Below are positions 17,610-26,324 of a stretch of DNA of 43,302 bases, one piece after another. Within the stretch, counting starts at the first letter, position 1. Each line of letters starts with the position of its first letter. Source of the DNA: an uncultured Lactobacillus sp. (lineage in GTDB: Bacteria; Bacillota; Bacilli; Lactobacillales; Lactobacillaceae); assembly GCA_910587695.1 (NCBI GenBank), contig CAJUNC010000019.1, positions 1 through 43,302 of the forward strand, given 5' to 3'. Under the pieces are notes generated by a model. It saw only the letters and a list, made by a program, of their open reading frames with translations. It made no database searches and had not been told where the DNA came from. The translations under genes and the position numbers were made by a program.

Positions 17610-17612
17610 TCT

Positions 17613-18500
17613 ATGAATACGAAAAAAGTAAATAAACTTGCTTTAGGTGTGATCAAATTGATCGCTGGGATCGTAGTTTTGATCTTAGCCTTTTTGATCG
17701 GACGGATCTTGTTAAATGGTCTACCACATGTTTCGTGGCATTTCTTGACGACACCTTCACGTTCCTTTACTGCTGGTGGCGGGATCGGGATCCAGTTGTT
17801 CAACTCCTTTTATCTATTGGTCTTGACATTATTGATCTCATTTCCACTTTCTTTAGGTGCTGGGATCTATCTAGCTGAATATGCACCTAAGAATCGTGCG
17901 ACCGAAACTGTGAGAATGGCGATCGAAGTTTTGAGTTCTTTACCGTCAGTTGTTGTCGGGTTGTTTGGCTTCTTACTTTTTGTGGTCCAATTCAAGATGG
18001 GCTTTTCGATCATCTCGGGTGCGATCGCCTTAACATTTTTCAACTTACCATTATTGACGCGTAATGTTGAAGATTCATTAAATAACGTTCCTAAATTGCA
18101 ACGTGAAGCTGGCTTGGCTTTAGGGTTATCCAAATGGCATACGGTCATAAAGATCATTTTGCCTGAAGCTTTACCAGGGATCATTACTGGGATCGTTCTT
18201 TGTGCCGGCCGTGTTTTTGGTGAAGCGGCTGCTTTGATCTATACTGCTGGTCAAAGTGCAACTAATATCGATTTTATGAATTGGAATCCATTTAGTGAAT
18301 CAAGTCCGCTCAACCTTTTCCGACCAGCGGAAACTTTGGCGGTGCACATCTGGAAGATCAACTCCGAAGGGATCATGCCAGATGCTGAACAGATCTCAGC
18401 TGGTGCGTCAGCTGTTTTGATCGTGGCGGTCTTGATCTTTAATTTATCAGCGCGTTATTTGGGCAATCGCTTGTATAAACGCTTGACTGCAAGTAAATAG
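17613..18500 (+). CDS. pstA: Phosphate ABC transporter permease PstA
   Basis: Second membrane subunit of the phosphate importer, 295 residues with about six helices and the coupling motif LALGLSKWHT. GGAAAGG in the end of pstC serves as ribosome binding site. It is followed directly by pstB1. The gene illustrates the GATC-rich codon pairing of the window (Leu-Ile as TTG-ATC, Gly-Ile as GGG-ATC). Confidence 0.95.
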   Translation: MNTKKVNKLALGVIKLIAGIVVLILAFLIGRILLNGLPHVSWHFLTTPSRSFTAGGGIGIQLFNSFYLLVLTLLISFPLSLGAGIYLAEYAPKNRATETVRMAIEVLSSLPSVVVGLFGFLLFVVQFKMGFSIISGAIALTFFNLPLLTRNVEDSLNNVPKLQREAGLALGLSKWHTVIKIILPEALPGIITGIVLCAGRVFGEAAALIYTAGQSATNIDFMNWNPFSESSPLNLFRPAETLAVHIWKINSEGIMPDAEQISAGASAVLIVAVLIFNLSARYLGNRLYKRLTASK

Positions 18501-18515
18501 ATGAGGAAGATGACA

Positions 18516-19325
<810 letters not shown>

Positions 19326-19338
19326 GACGAGGTTTATC

Positions 19339-20100
19339 ATGGAAAAAGAAAAAATTATTACTAGTCAAAATGTTCATTTGTACTATGGACAAAAAGAAGC
19401 TTTAAAAGGGATCGATCTAGATTTTCCTAAATCTGGTATCCATGCGCTGATCGGACCTTCAGGTTGTGGGAAGTCAACTTATCTGAGATGTTTGAATCGG
19501 ATGAATGATTTGATCGATAATGTTAAAATTACAGGAGCGATCAAATTAGACGGTCAAGATATCTACAGTCCTAAGACAGATACGGTCGAATTGCGCAAAA
19601 AAGTAGGTATGGTCTTTCAACAGCCCAACCCCTTTCCATTTTCGATCTATGAAAATGTTGTCTATGGTTTACGGATCGCTGGAGTCAAAGATAAACAATT
19701 GTTAGATGAGCGGGTCGAAACAAGTTTGAAGCAAGCAGCCGTGTGGGATGATGTTAAAGATGACTTGCATAAGAGTGCTTTAGCCTTATCAGGTGGGCAA
19801 CAACAACGGGTCTGCATAGCCCGAGTACTTGCGGTCAAACCAGAAGTTATCTTATTAGATGAACCGACGAGTGCGCTTGATCCAGTTTCAAGTAATAAAG
19901 TTGAAGAGATGCTTTTGACACTAAAAGATGACTATACTTGTATTATCGTGACTCATAATATGCAACAAGCTTCACGGATCTCAGATACGACTTCATTTTT
20001 CTTGAATGGAAATTTGATCGAAACGGGACCGACGAAACAAATTTTTGTTAATCCGAATAAAAAAGAGACCGATGACTATTTAAGCGGTCGATTTGGTTAA
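19339..20100 (+). CDS. pstB2: Phosphate ABC transporter ATPase PstB (second copy)
   Basis: A 253-residue ABC ATPase with Walker A GPSGCGKST, signature LSGGQQQR, Walker B VILLDEPTSALDP and the switch His. It is closely similar to the first copy but diverged enough not to be a recent duplication. The longest frame begins at 19318, but GAGGT at 19329-19333 points to the ATG at 19339. Followed by phoU after 19 bases. Confidence 0.94.
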   Translation: MEKEKIITSQNVHLYYGQKEALKGIDLDFPKSGIHALIGPSGCGKSTYLRCLNRMNDLIDNVKITGAIKLDGQDIYSPKTDTVELRKKVGMVFQQPNPFPFSIYENVVYGLRIAGVKDKQLLDERVETSLKQAAVWDDVKDDLHKSALALSGGQQQRVCIARVLAVKPEVILLDEPTSALDPVSSNKVEEMLLTLKDDYTCIIVTHNMQQASRISDTTSFFLNGNLIETGPTKQIFVNPNKKETDDYLSGRFG

Positions 20101-20119
20101 TTGAACAAGGAGGAATTTT

Positions 20120-20785
20120 ATGCAACGCCACATTGATACTCAGATCCAAGCTTTACGTCAGGAATTTATCACAATGGGCCTTGAAGTTAAGGCAGCGCTT
20201 GAAAAAGCGATCATGTCACTTAAAGAAGATGACAAACAAGCTGCTAAAGAGGTCATCGAACACGATGAAGTGATCAACAATCATGAGACATATTTAGAGA
20301 AAAAGACAGCTCAGATCATTGCACTGCAAAGTCCAGTAGCGGGTGATCTTCGTGAGATCATTTCGATCTTGAAAGCTAGTTCTGATTTAGAACGTTTAGC
20401 TGATCACGCTGTAAGTATCGCTAAAAATGTGTTATTACTCAAAGAAGAGCGTCGTGACGATGAGATCGATATGATGATCGTTAAGATGGGTGATAATGTT
20501 TTGGAGATGCTAGCAAGTATTTTGAAAGCATACACTGAAATGGATGAAAAATTAGCGATCGAGATCGCCGAAATGGATGCCGGTAATGATAGGATCTTTT
20601 TGAACGTCAGAAAGCGTGCGATGGGCTTGATCAAGACGAATCCTAAATTTGCAGGTGAGGGGATCGATTACTTGCAGATCGCTAATCACTTAGAAAGATC
20701 AGGCGATTATATCACTAATATTGCGGAATGGATCGTATATACTAAAAAAGGTAAGATCACCGAATTAGGGCGCAACGATTTCTAA
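20120..20785 (+). CDS. phoU: Phosphate transport regulator PhoU
   Basis: A 221-residue all-helical cytoplasmic protein with two PhoU repeats (about 15-100 and 120-205). It links the Pst transporter to the PhoR/PhoP sensor system and restrains uptake when phosphate is plentiful. AAGGAGG precedes the ATG. Last gene of the pst operon. No strong terminator follows, only the AT palindrome ATTTTAATTAAAAT at 20809-20822, so some read-through towards fba is possible. Confidence 0.94.
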   Translation: MQRHIDTQIQALRQEFITMGLEVKAALEKAIMSLKEDDKQAAKEVIEHDEVINNHETYLEKKTAQIIALQSPVAGDLREIISILKASSDLERLADHAVSIAKNVLLLKEERRDDEIDMMIVKMGDNVLEMLASILKAYTEMDEKLAIEIAEMDAGNDRIFLNVRKRAMGLIKTNPKFAGEGIDYLQIANHLERSGDYITNIAEWIVYTKKGKITELGRNDF

Positions 20786-20855
20786 GGATTTTTACGCTAG
20801 CTTGATGAATTTTAATTAAAATCTTGGGAAAATAGTACGTTTTCTTAAGCAAGTA

Positions 20856-20887
20856 TGTTAAAATGTATGTGTACTCGAAAGTGAGTA
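20856..20887 (+). promoter_or_regulatory. fba promoter with a hairpin at the predicted 5' end
   Basis: TGT-TAAAAT (20856-20864) is an extended -10. The predicted start near 20871 puts the small hairpin TACTC-N6-GAGTA (20872-20887) at the very 5' end of the mRNA. In other bacteria such 5' stems slow mRNA decay; that role here is inference. Confidence 0.45.
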
Positions 20888-20918
20888 ATTTACTGTAAAA
20901 TCTTTAGGAGGCTGTTTT

Positions 20919-21785
20919 ATGTCATTCGTAAACGGTAGTGAAATTTTTTCTGCAGCTCGCAAGGGCCATTATGCAGTAGGTGCTTTTAACACAAATAACT
21001 TGGAATGGACACGTGCTATTCTTAAAGGCGCTCAAGAAAAGAACGTACCTGTATTGATCCAAGTATCAATGGGTGCTGCTAAGTACATGGGCGGTTACAA
21101 ATTAGTTCGTGACTTAGTTGCAAGCGAAATGGAAGCAATGAACATCACTGTTCCAGTTGTTATGCACTTAGACCATGGTAACTACGAAGCTGCTAAGGAA
21201 TGTATCGAAGCAGGTTTCTCATCAGTTATGTTTGATGGCCATGACTTACCATTCGAAGAAAACTTGGCTAAGACAAAAGAAATCGTTGAATTAGCACATG
21301 CTAAAGGTATTTCTGTTGAAGCTGAAGTTGGTTCTATCGGTGGTGAAGAAGACGGTGTTGTTGGTGCTGGTGAATTAGCAGACGTTGAAGAAGCAAAACA
21401 AATCGCTGCACTTGGCGTTGACTACTTAGCATGTGGTATCGGTAACATCCACGGTCAATATCCAGCAAACTGGAAGGGTCTTAACTTTGACCGCTTGAAG
21501 GAATTGGCAGACGCTATGCCAGATATGCCATTAGTATTGCACGGTGGTTCTGGTATTCCTCAAGAACAAGTTGTTAAAGCTATCTCAATGGGTGTTTCCA
21601 AGCTTAACATCAATACAGAATGCCAAATTGCATTTGCTGAAGCAACACGTAAGTACATCGAAGAAGGCAAGGATAAAGAAGGTAAAGGTTACGATCCTCG
21701 TAAACTTCTTGCACCTGGTACACAAGCTATCACAGATACAGTTGAAGAGATTATCGACTGGATCGGTACACCAGAAGCTAAATAA
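20919..21785 (+). CDS. fba: Class II fructose-1,6-bisphosphate aldolase
   Basis: Splits fructose-1,6-bisphosphate into the two triose phosphates in glycolysis. The 288-residue zinc enzyme has HLDHGNY with catalytic Asp85 and zinc ligand His86, further ligand candidates His178 (GNIHG) and His208 (LHGGSG), and the phosphate loop after it. TTTAGGAGG precedes the ATG. It is a single gene with its own promoter and terminator. Codon use differs from its neighbours: it avoids G-ending codons before Ile and shows no GATC excess, the pattern of a very highly expressed gene. Confidence 0.97.
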   Translation: MSFVNGSEIFSAARKGHYAVGAFNTNNLEWTRAILKGAQEKNVPVLIQVSMGAAKYMGGYKLVRDLVASEMEAMNITVPVVMHLDHGNYEAAKECIEAGFSSVMFDGHDLPFEENLAKTKEIVELAHAKGISVEAEVGSIGGEEDGVVGAGELADVEEAKQIAALGVDYLACGIGNIHGQYPANWKGLNFDRLKELADAMPDMPLVLHGGSGIPQEQVVKAISMGVSKLNINTECQIAFAEATRKYIEEGKDKEGKGYDPRKLLAPGTQAITDTVEEIIDWIGTPEAK

Positions 21786-21798
21786 TCTAAAGATCACC

Positions 21799-21833
21799 AA
21801 AAAGGTCCTAGGAGATTTCCTAGGGCCTTTTTT
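21799..21833. terminator. Bidirectional terminator between fba and DUF1836 gene
   Basis: AAAAAGGTCCTAGG pairs with CCTAGGGCCTTTTTT (one G-U), with an A-run and a T-run on the two sides. It serves fba and the convergent gene ending at 21832. Confidence 0.9.
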
Positions 21834-22341
21834 AGATATGATCATGCTTACTCTTGTATTGCAATAGGTGTTCGCCGACCATTTTGTAGATCACAGCATT
21901 GATGATCACGTGTTTTGTCAGTTTGCTCAGTGATAGACTGGTGGCTAACGGTTTGGCATAACCGCCATTTTGAAGTGCTTGATTGAAGATTTGAGCAAAA
22001 CTATTATAAGATTCCTTGATCGAAAATTCATGTAATAATTGCTCATTGTAAGTTTTGATCGTTTCTAAAGGATAGACTGATTTTAGGAGGCTGATCACCA
22101 GCAATTCGGCTAAGTGAGTTGCATTGTACTTTTTCTTAACGGGACGTGACATGAGGCCTTTTTTGACATAACTGTTGATCATTGAAGGCGTCAAAGGTGC
22201 CCCTAAAAAGCCAGTCAAATAGCGATTACCGAGATTGACCAATTGATCCATATATAGTTCGAAATCAGGAAAATCTTCCCAATAGGGCAATCGTTTATTC
22301 GTGAAACTATCTAATTGCTTTTGGATGTTTAATTTCTCCAT
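21832..22341 (-). CDS. DUF1836 protein (putative DNA-binding)
   Basis: A 169-residue soluble protein resembling the DUF1836 family. The N-terminal half contains LTPSMINSYVKKGLM followed by KKYNATHLAELLVISLLKSVYPL, a MerR-like winged-helix layout (helix-turn-helix then a wing and a helix). The C-terminal half is helical. AAGGACGAG precedes the ATG, and TGT-TATAAT (22372-22380, minus) is a good extended -10. It is divergent from the hemolysin III gene, and the inverted repeat at 22421-22435 lies between them. A regulator role is inference from the fold; the target is unknown. Confidence 0.82.
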   Translation of the reverse strand: MEKLNIQKQLDSFTNKRLPYWEDFPDFELYMDQLVNLGNRYLTGFLGAPLTPSMINSYVKKGLMSRPVKKKYNATHLAELLVISLLKSVYPLETIKTYNEQLLHEFSIKESYNSFAQIFNQALQNGGYAKPLATSLSLSKLTKHVIINAVIYKMVGEHLLQYKSKHDHI

Positions 22342-22371
22342 CGCGCTCGTCCTTTTATCTAGTTTAAGTGT

Positions 22372-22380
22372 ATTATAACA
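22372..22380 (-). promoter_or_regulatory. Extended -10 promoter of DUF1836 gene
   Basis: On the minus strand TGT-TATAAT, about 30 bases upstream of the ATG at 22341. No clear -35. Confidence 0.55.
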
Positions 22381-22420
22381 TATTATGCTAAGATTTATTG
22401 ATCTTTAAAAACTTTTAAAC

Positions 22421-22435
22421 TAGACTAAAAGTCTA
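22421..22435. promoter_or_regulatory. Inverted repeat TAGACT-AAA-AGTCTA, possible operator
   Basis: Perfect 6-base arms with a 3-base spacer in the divergent intergenic region. It sits seven bases upstream of a plus-strand -35 (TTGACT 22443-22448, 17 bases, TAGACT 22466-22471) and upstream of the minus-strand DUF1836 promoter. The half-site also occurs in the repeat at 4711-4731. Confidence 0.5.
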
Positions 22436-22501
22436 TATATAATTGACTTATATATTTAATAGGTGTAGACTGAAACTAGATTTTAGAAGGTGGTGTCAGA
22501 T

Positions 22502-23128
22502 ATGGATCGACGTGAACAGATCACAAATGAAGTATGGAGTGCGATCACACATGGTATCGGGGTAGGGCTAAGTATTTGGTTATTAGTCTTATTGATCTTA
22601 AAAGGGATCGCAACGCAAAATATTGTCAGTTTTACAGCATATCTAATCTACGGCTTGTGTTTATTGAGTCTGTACTTAGCTTCGACTTTATTTCATTGTT
22701 TATATTTCACCAAAGCACGTCGGTTATTCCAAGCATTTGATCATGCCAGTATTTATTTATTGATCGCTGGTACATATATGCCATATTGCTTGATCGGGAT
22801 CGGGGGCAAGTTTGGTTGGAGCTTATGGATCGCAGTAGCCTTCTTGATGCTCTTTGGGGTCTTGTATCATGCCTTAGCTGAACCTAGGCATCAGATCGTT
22901 GAGACTATGATCTGTGTCCTAGCAGGGTGGCTGTGTGTATTAGGTTTTAAACCACTATTTCAGGTATTAGGTTTTCCCGGGTTACTATTACTATTAGCGG
23001 GAGGCATTGCCTTTACCCTAGGCGCGGTCGTTTATAGTTTAAAGCTGAAGTATGTTCATATTTATTGGCATTTGCTGGTGATCTTAGGCTCGGCTTTGAT
23101 GTTTTGTTCGATCTATTTTTATCTATAA
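22502..23128 (+). CDS. Hemolysin III / PAQR family membrane protein
   Basis: A 208-residue protein with seven predicted membrane helices, like the bacterial hemolysin III (YqfA/YplQ) branch of the PAQR superfamily. Conserved features are THGIG near the N-terminus, FHCLYF followed by AFDHASIYLLIAGTY, and HIYWH near the C-terminus; His and Asp at these places bind zinc in the family. The frame could begin with GTG at 22490, but AAGGTGG at 22487-22493 suits the ATG at 22502. Despite the name, haemolysis is not established for most members; the role is probably in membrane homeostasis. Confidence 0.88.
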   Translation: MDRREQITNEVWSAITHGIGVGLSIWLLVLLILKGIATQNIVSFTAYLIYGLCLLSLYLASTLFHCLYFTKARRLFQAFDHASIYLLIAGTYMPYCLIGIGGKFGWSLWIAVAFLMLFGVLYHALAEPRHQIVETMICVLAGWLCVLGFKPLFQVLGFPGLLLLLAGGIAFTLGAVVYSLKLKYVHIYWHLLVILGSALMFCSIYFYL

Positions 23129-23231
23129 GAATAAAAATATTTTATTTTTAAGTGGAAGCGTTTGCGATGGGTGCTATTTAATGTTATCCTTATTTTAGAG
23201 GATAGTGTCTCAAGAAAGGAGAGTGGTACTC

Positions 23232-23576
23232 ATGCCAACGATACAGTTGACGACAGAACAACGCAGAGCGTTAGAAGGATTTGCTAATGAATTTGAAACT
23301 GTAAATGCCTTAGCTGACCGCAATCGGCAAAAGATAATTCTTTTATTATGTGAACGACTCCGTGAAGGAATGACTGTTACTGAGATCACCAAAATGATGG
23401 CCATCACCCAACCGGCAGTTTCACATCATCTAAAGATCTTGCGCGAAGCTGGTCTAGTTTCATTTAAAAAAGAAGGATTGCAAAGCTTTTACCATGTAAC
23501 ACTTGAAGCACCTTTAAAAAGCTTGGAAGATGCGATCCATCAAGTTCGTTTGACGGTGGATACGACAACTAAATAG
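23232..23576 (+). CDS. ArsR-family winged-helix repressor
   Basis: A 114-residue transcription regulator. The HTH is clear (ITKMMAITQPAVSHHLKILREAGLV), followed by the wing (FKKEGLQSFYHV). It contains no cysteine, so it lacks the metal-binding ELCVCDL-type site of ArsR/SmtB; the signal is unknown. The frame is open from 23205, but AAGGAG at 23217-23222 points to the ATG at 23232. It stands alone, so either self-control or a distant target is possible. A cre-like TGGAAGCG half-site lies about 80 bases upstream at 23153. Confidence 0.85.
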   Translation: MPTIQLTTEQRRALEGFANEFETVNALADRNRQKIILLLCERLREGMTVTEITKMMAITQPAVSHHLKILREAGLVSFKKEGLQSFYHVTLEAPLKSLEDAIHQVRLTVDTTTK

Positions 23577-23584
23577 TAGGATAG

Positions 23585-23646
23585 TTGTTTCAGCTTGCAT
23601 TAGGCTTTTAAGCAGGCCGGGTGCGATCGTTGAAACAAATTTTTTT
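23585..23646 (+). terminator. Probable terminator of the ArsR gene
   Basis: TTGTTTCA (23585-23592) pairs with TGAAACAA (23631-23638), then a run of seven Ts. The loop is long (38 bases) with only weak inner pairing. Confidence 0.5.
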
Positions 23647-23659
23647 ATTATAAGAATAT

Positions 23660-23697
23660 AAAAAAGGCGCTAGAAAATTTCTAGCGCCTCTTTTTTT
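23660..23697. terminator. Bidirectional terminator, mainly for trpXYZ
   Basis: Twelve-base arms AGGCGCTAGAAA and TTTCTAGCGCCT flanked by A-runs and T-runs. It ends the minus-strand trpXYZ operon and can back up the ArsR terminator. Confidence 0.9.
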
Positions 23698-24445
23698 AAT
23701 TAGCAAAGTAAGTCAGGATCTGTTCTTCAGTTAGATCCTTTTTGTTACGAGTATCGAAGACTATCTGCCCATCATTTAAGATGATGATACGATTGCCATA
23801 GCGTAAAGCATCTTGAAGGCGATGAGTGATCATTAAACAGGTCAGCTTCTTTTCAGTGATCACTTCATCGGTCAGCTTTAATAACTCAGCACTCGTATTA
23901 GGATCAAGGGCAGCAGTGTGTTCGTCTAAGAGCAGGATATCTGGGCGCGCGATCGTAGCCATCAAAAAGCTCAATGTCTGCCGTTGTCCCCCAGAAAGAT
24001 CACCTGTGAAAGTGTGTAATCGCTTTGATAAATTATTAGGGAGTTTAGCCGTCAATTCTTTGAATTGAGGTAGATGGGTTTGTAAGCGCCGAGGACGCAA
24101 AGTGCGTTTTTGTCCACGTTTTAATGCTAGTAAAAGATTTTCAGCAACTGTCATTCGAGGAGCGGTGCCCATTTTAGGATCTTGAAAGACTTGAGCGATA
24201 TATGAGGCACGTTTGACTTCTGATAGTGTGGTCAGATCGATCCCGTCTAAAAGGACCTGTCCACTAGATGGTTTGAGCGAACCATTGATCACATTTAAAA
24301 GAGTTGATTTTCCAGCACCATTTGTACCTAGAAGTGTGATAAAATCACCAGCCTCGATCGTAAGTGAAAGATCTTTTAAGATCTTTTTTTCTTCAGTTGT
24401 TCCGGGATTGACCACGGTCGTGATATTTTTTAATTCGAGTGTCAT
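23696..24445 (-). CDS. trpZ: Tryptophan-type ABC transporter ATPase TrpZ
   Basis: A 249-residue ABC ATPase with Walker A GTNGAGKST, Q-loop QVFQDPKMG, signature LSGGQRQ, Walker B ILLLDEHTAALDP and the switch His (MITHRL). The Walker B reads DEH rather than the usual DEP, as in the relatives of this group that I recall. The longest frame starts at 24517 inside the permease gene; AAGGAG before the ATG at 24445 and the ATGA overlap with the permease stop decide the shorter start. Last gene of trpX-trpY-trpZ. Confidence 0.9.
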   Translation of the reverse strand: MTLELKNITTVVNPGTTEEKKILKDLSLTIEAGDFITLLGTNGAGKSTLLNVINGSLKPSSGQVLLDGIDLTTLSEVKRASYIAQVFQDPKMGTAPRMTVAENLLLALKRGQKRTLRPRRLQTHLPQFKELTAKLPNNLSKRLHTFTGDLSGGQRQTLSFLMATIARPDILLLDEHTAALDPNTSAELLKLTDEVITEKKLTCLMITHRLQDALRYGNRIIILNDGQIVFDTRNKKDLTEEQILTYFAN

Positions 24446-25338
24446 GGCTTTTGGACTCCTTTCTTCAGTGTTTTGCTGAAATTGAATTTCTTCTCTAAGA
24501 CTGGCAGCATTAGGCATAATGCTAAGATCAAAGATGAGAGCAATTTGAAATCGTTGGTGCTAAATCCAAGTTTTAAAACGATGAGTAAGACGAAACGATA
24601 GAAGATGCTGCCTAAGATAACAGCAACTAATCGAGCAGTCAAACTGAGTTCACCAAAGGCAACTTCACCGATAATGATCGCAGCTAGACCAATAACGATC
24701 GTACCGACCCCCATATTGACATCGGCATAACCGTCATTTTGGGCGATCAATCCACCGCAAAGACCGATCAAGCCGTTAGAGATCATTAAGCCTAAGATCT
24801 CCATGTTGTCTGTATTGATCCCTAACGAGCGGGCCATCAGTTTGTTATCACCAGTTGCGATAAAAGCTTGCCCCAGATCGGTATTTAAAAAGAGAGCTAG
24901 CAGTAAGATCAAAAGTGTAAGTAAGATCAAGCCTAGGGTCACCGATGGAAAACTGTTCGGTAGTTCACGTAATATCCCAGTGTTGAGCAAAGTATTTTGG
25001 TTGAGTAAGCCAACAGTTGCTTTCCCCAGAACACGAAGGTTGATCGAGTAGATACCTGTCATGACCAAGATCCCAGCTAATAATACGGGGATCTTTCCTT
25101 TGGTGTATAAGATCCCGGTCAAAAATCCAGTCAAAAGTCCCGCCCCAAAGGAAGCTAAAGTTGCGATAAAAGGTGATGTTCCTTGGGTGATCAAAGAAAC
25201 ACAAACACAGGCGCCAAAGGGAAAGGTCCCTTCAACTGTCATATCGGGGAATTTTAAGATCCTAAAGGTCAAGTAAAGACCTAGACCAAGGATACCCCAG
25301 AGCAATCCTTGCCCAATTGCTGATACGATTAGATTCAT
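24442..25338 (-). CDS. trpY: Tryptophan-type ABC transporter permease TrpY
   Basis: A 298-residue permease with eight or nine hydrophobic segments, of the branched-chain amino-acid (LivH)-like type that accompanies PF04392 binding proteins. Recognisable stretches are the N-terminal GLLWGILGLGLYLTFRI, EGTFPFGA and the GATCGLCG-like loop GLIGLCGGLIAQNDG. It overlaps trpX and trpZ by four bases each (ATGA), so the three genes are one transcript. Together they should import an aromatic amino acid, most likely tryptophan. Confidence 0.9.
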   Translation of the reverse strand: MNLIVSAIGQGLLWGILGLGLYLTFRILKFPDMTVEGTFPFGACVCVSLITQGTSPFIATLASFGAGLLTGFLTGILYTKGKIPVLLAGILVMTGIYSINLRVLGKATVGLLNQNTLLNTGILRELPNSFPSVTLGLILLTLLILLLALFLNTDLGQAFIATGDNKLMARSLGINTDNMEILGLMISNGLIGLCGGLIAQNDGYADVNMGVGTIVIGLAAIIIGEVAFGELSLTARLVAVILGSIFYRFVLLIVLKLGFSTNDFKLLSSLILALCLMLPVLEKKFNFSKTLKKGVQKP

Positions 25339-26324
25339 TTGATAACAACTCCTTTTTTACTGATCTGTGTAACTAGTTCATTAGGAAGATCGATCCCTAG
25401 TTGTTGAGCCTGTTTTTGATTGAGATAGGTAGTTCCTTGGGTTGGATATTCGATTTCCATGTCGGCTGGATCTTTTCCTTTTAAGATCGCAGCTGTCATC
25501 TTGCCTGTCATTTTACCAAGTTCATACTGGCTAACACTGACAGTGGCCAATCCGCCTTGACGTGTCATTTCAGAAGTTGAAGGAAAGATCGGGATCTTAT
25601 TTTGGTTAGCATTTTTGAGGACCGTTTGAAATCCTGAGGCCACAGTATTGTCATTTGGAATATAGATCGCTTGAACATTGCTAGCCATTGTAGCGGAGAC
25701 TTGTTGGATGTCATTAGTCGAAGTGATCGTATATTCTTTTACTGTAAGTCCCGCTTTTTGAGCTAGTTTTGAAAATTCTTTGACTTCAGCCGCTGATGAA
25801 TCATCGCTTGAAGTGTGTAAAACACCGATCGTCTTTAAATTAGGGATGATCGTTTTGATCAATTGAAGTTGGCGGGCGATCGGTTCTCTGTGCTGAACAC
25901 CCGTGATATTACCACCGGGGTGTTTGAGGTCTTTAACTAGACCAGCTCCGATCGGATCACTGATCGCTCCCATAACGATGGGAGTCGTTTTAGTCGTATT
26001 AGCTAATGATTGGGCGGCTGGGGTAGCGATCCCGATCATGACCGCAGCATCTTCATTTTCAAAGCGTTGACTCATGGATTTGAGGTTACTTTGATCATTT
26101 TGGGCATTTTGGAAATCGATCTTGATGTTTTTTCCTGCGATAAAGCCTTCTTCTTTTAAAGCGGCAATGATCCCGCGATGGATCTCATCTAAAGCGGGAT
26201 GTGATGTTAATTGTAAGATCCCAACAGTTGGGGTCTGGTTTTTTTTGGCTTGATCAGTTGAGCGGAAAAATGCAAAGATCAAAAATAAAAATAAAACTAC
26301 AATTGTGCTGATTAAGCGTTTCAT
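25335..26324 (-). CDS. trpX: Tryptophan-type ABC transporter substrate-binding protein TrpX
   Basis: A 329-residue binding protein of the ABC_sub_bind family (PF04392), very like streptococcal TrpX. Shared stretches include VGILQLTSHPALDEI, GIATPAAQSLANTT, VMGAISDPIGAGLV and IYIPNDNTVAS. Streptococcal members bind L-tryptophan. The N-terminus is a hydrophobic helix (about 4-20) without a lipobox cysteine, so the protein seems held by an uncleaved anchor instead of a lipid. AAGGAGG precedes the ATG. Upstream, a leader peptide with a Trp codon and an intrinsic terminator suggest control by tryptophan supply. Confidence 0.9.
   Translation of the reverse strand: MKRLISTIVVLFLFLIFAFFRSTDQAKKNQTPTVGILQLTSHPALDEIHRGIIAALKEEGFIAGKNIKIDFQNAQNDQSNLKSMSQRFENEDAAVMIGIATPAAQSLANTTKTTPIVMGAISDPIGAGLVKDLKHPGGNITGVQHREPIARQLQLIKTIIPNLKTIGVLHTSSDDSSAAEVKEFSKLAQKAGLTVKEYTITSTNDIQQVSATMASNVQAIYIPNDNTVASGFQTVLKNANQNKIPIFPSTSEMTRQGGLATVSVSQYELGKMTGKMTAAILKGKDPADMEIEYPTQGTTYLNQKQAQQLGIDLPNELVTQISKKGVVIK

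Noticed and set aside
17309..17803. 164-residue antisense reading frame across pstC/pstA
   Set aside because: It lies wholly opposite two clear permease genes, has no ribosome site and has a composition that mirrors the sense codons.
23152..23167. cre-like GTGGAAGCGTTTGCGA upstream of the ArsR gene
   Set aside because: Good left half (TGGAAGCG), but three mismatches to the cre consensus; kept only as a remark under the gene.
24446..24517. N-terminal extension of TrpZ
   Set aside because: It is encoded inside the trpY gene. The ATGA overlap and AAGGAG place the start at 24445.
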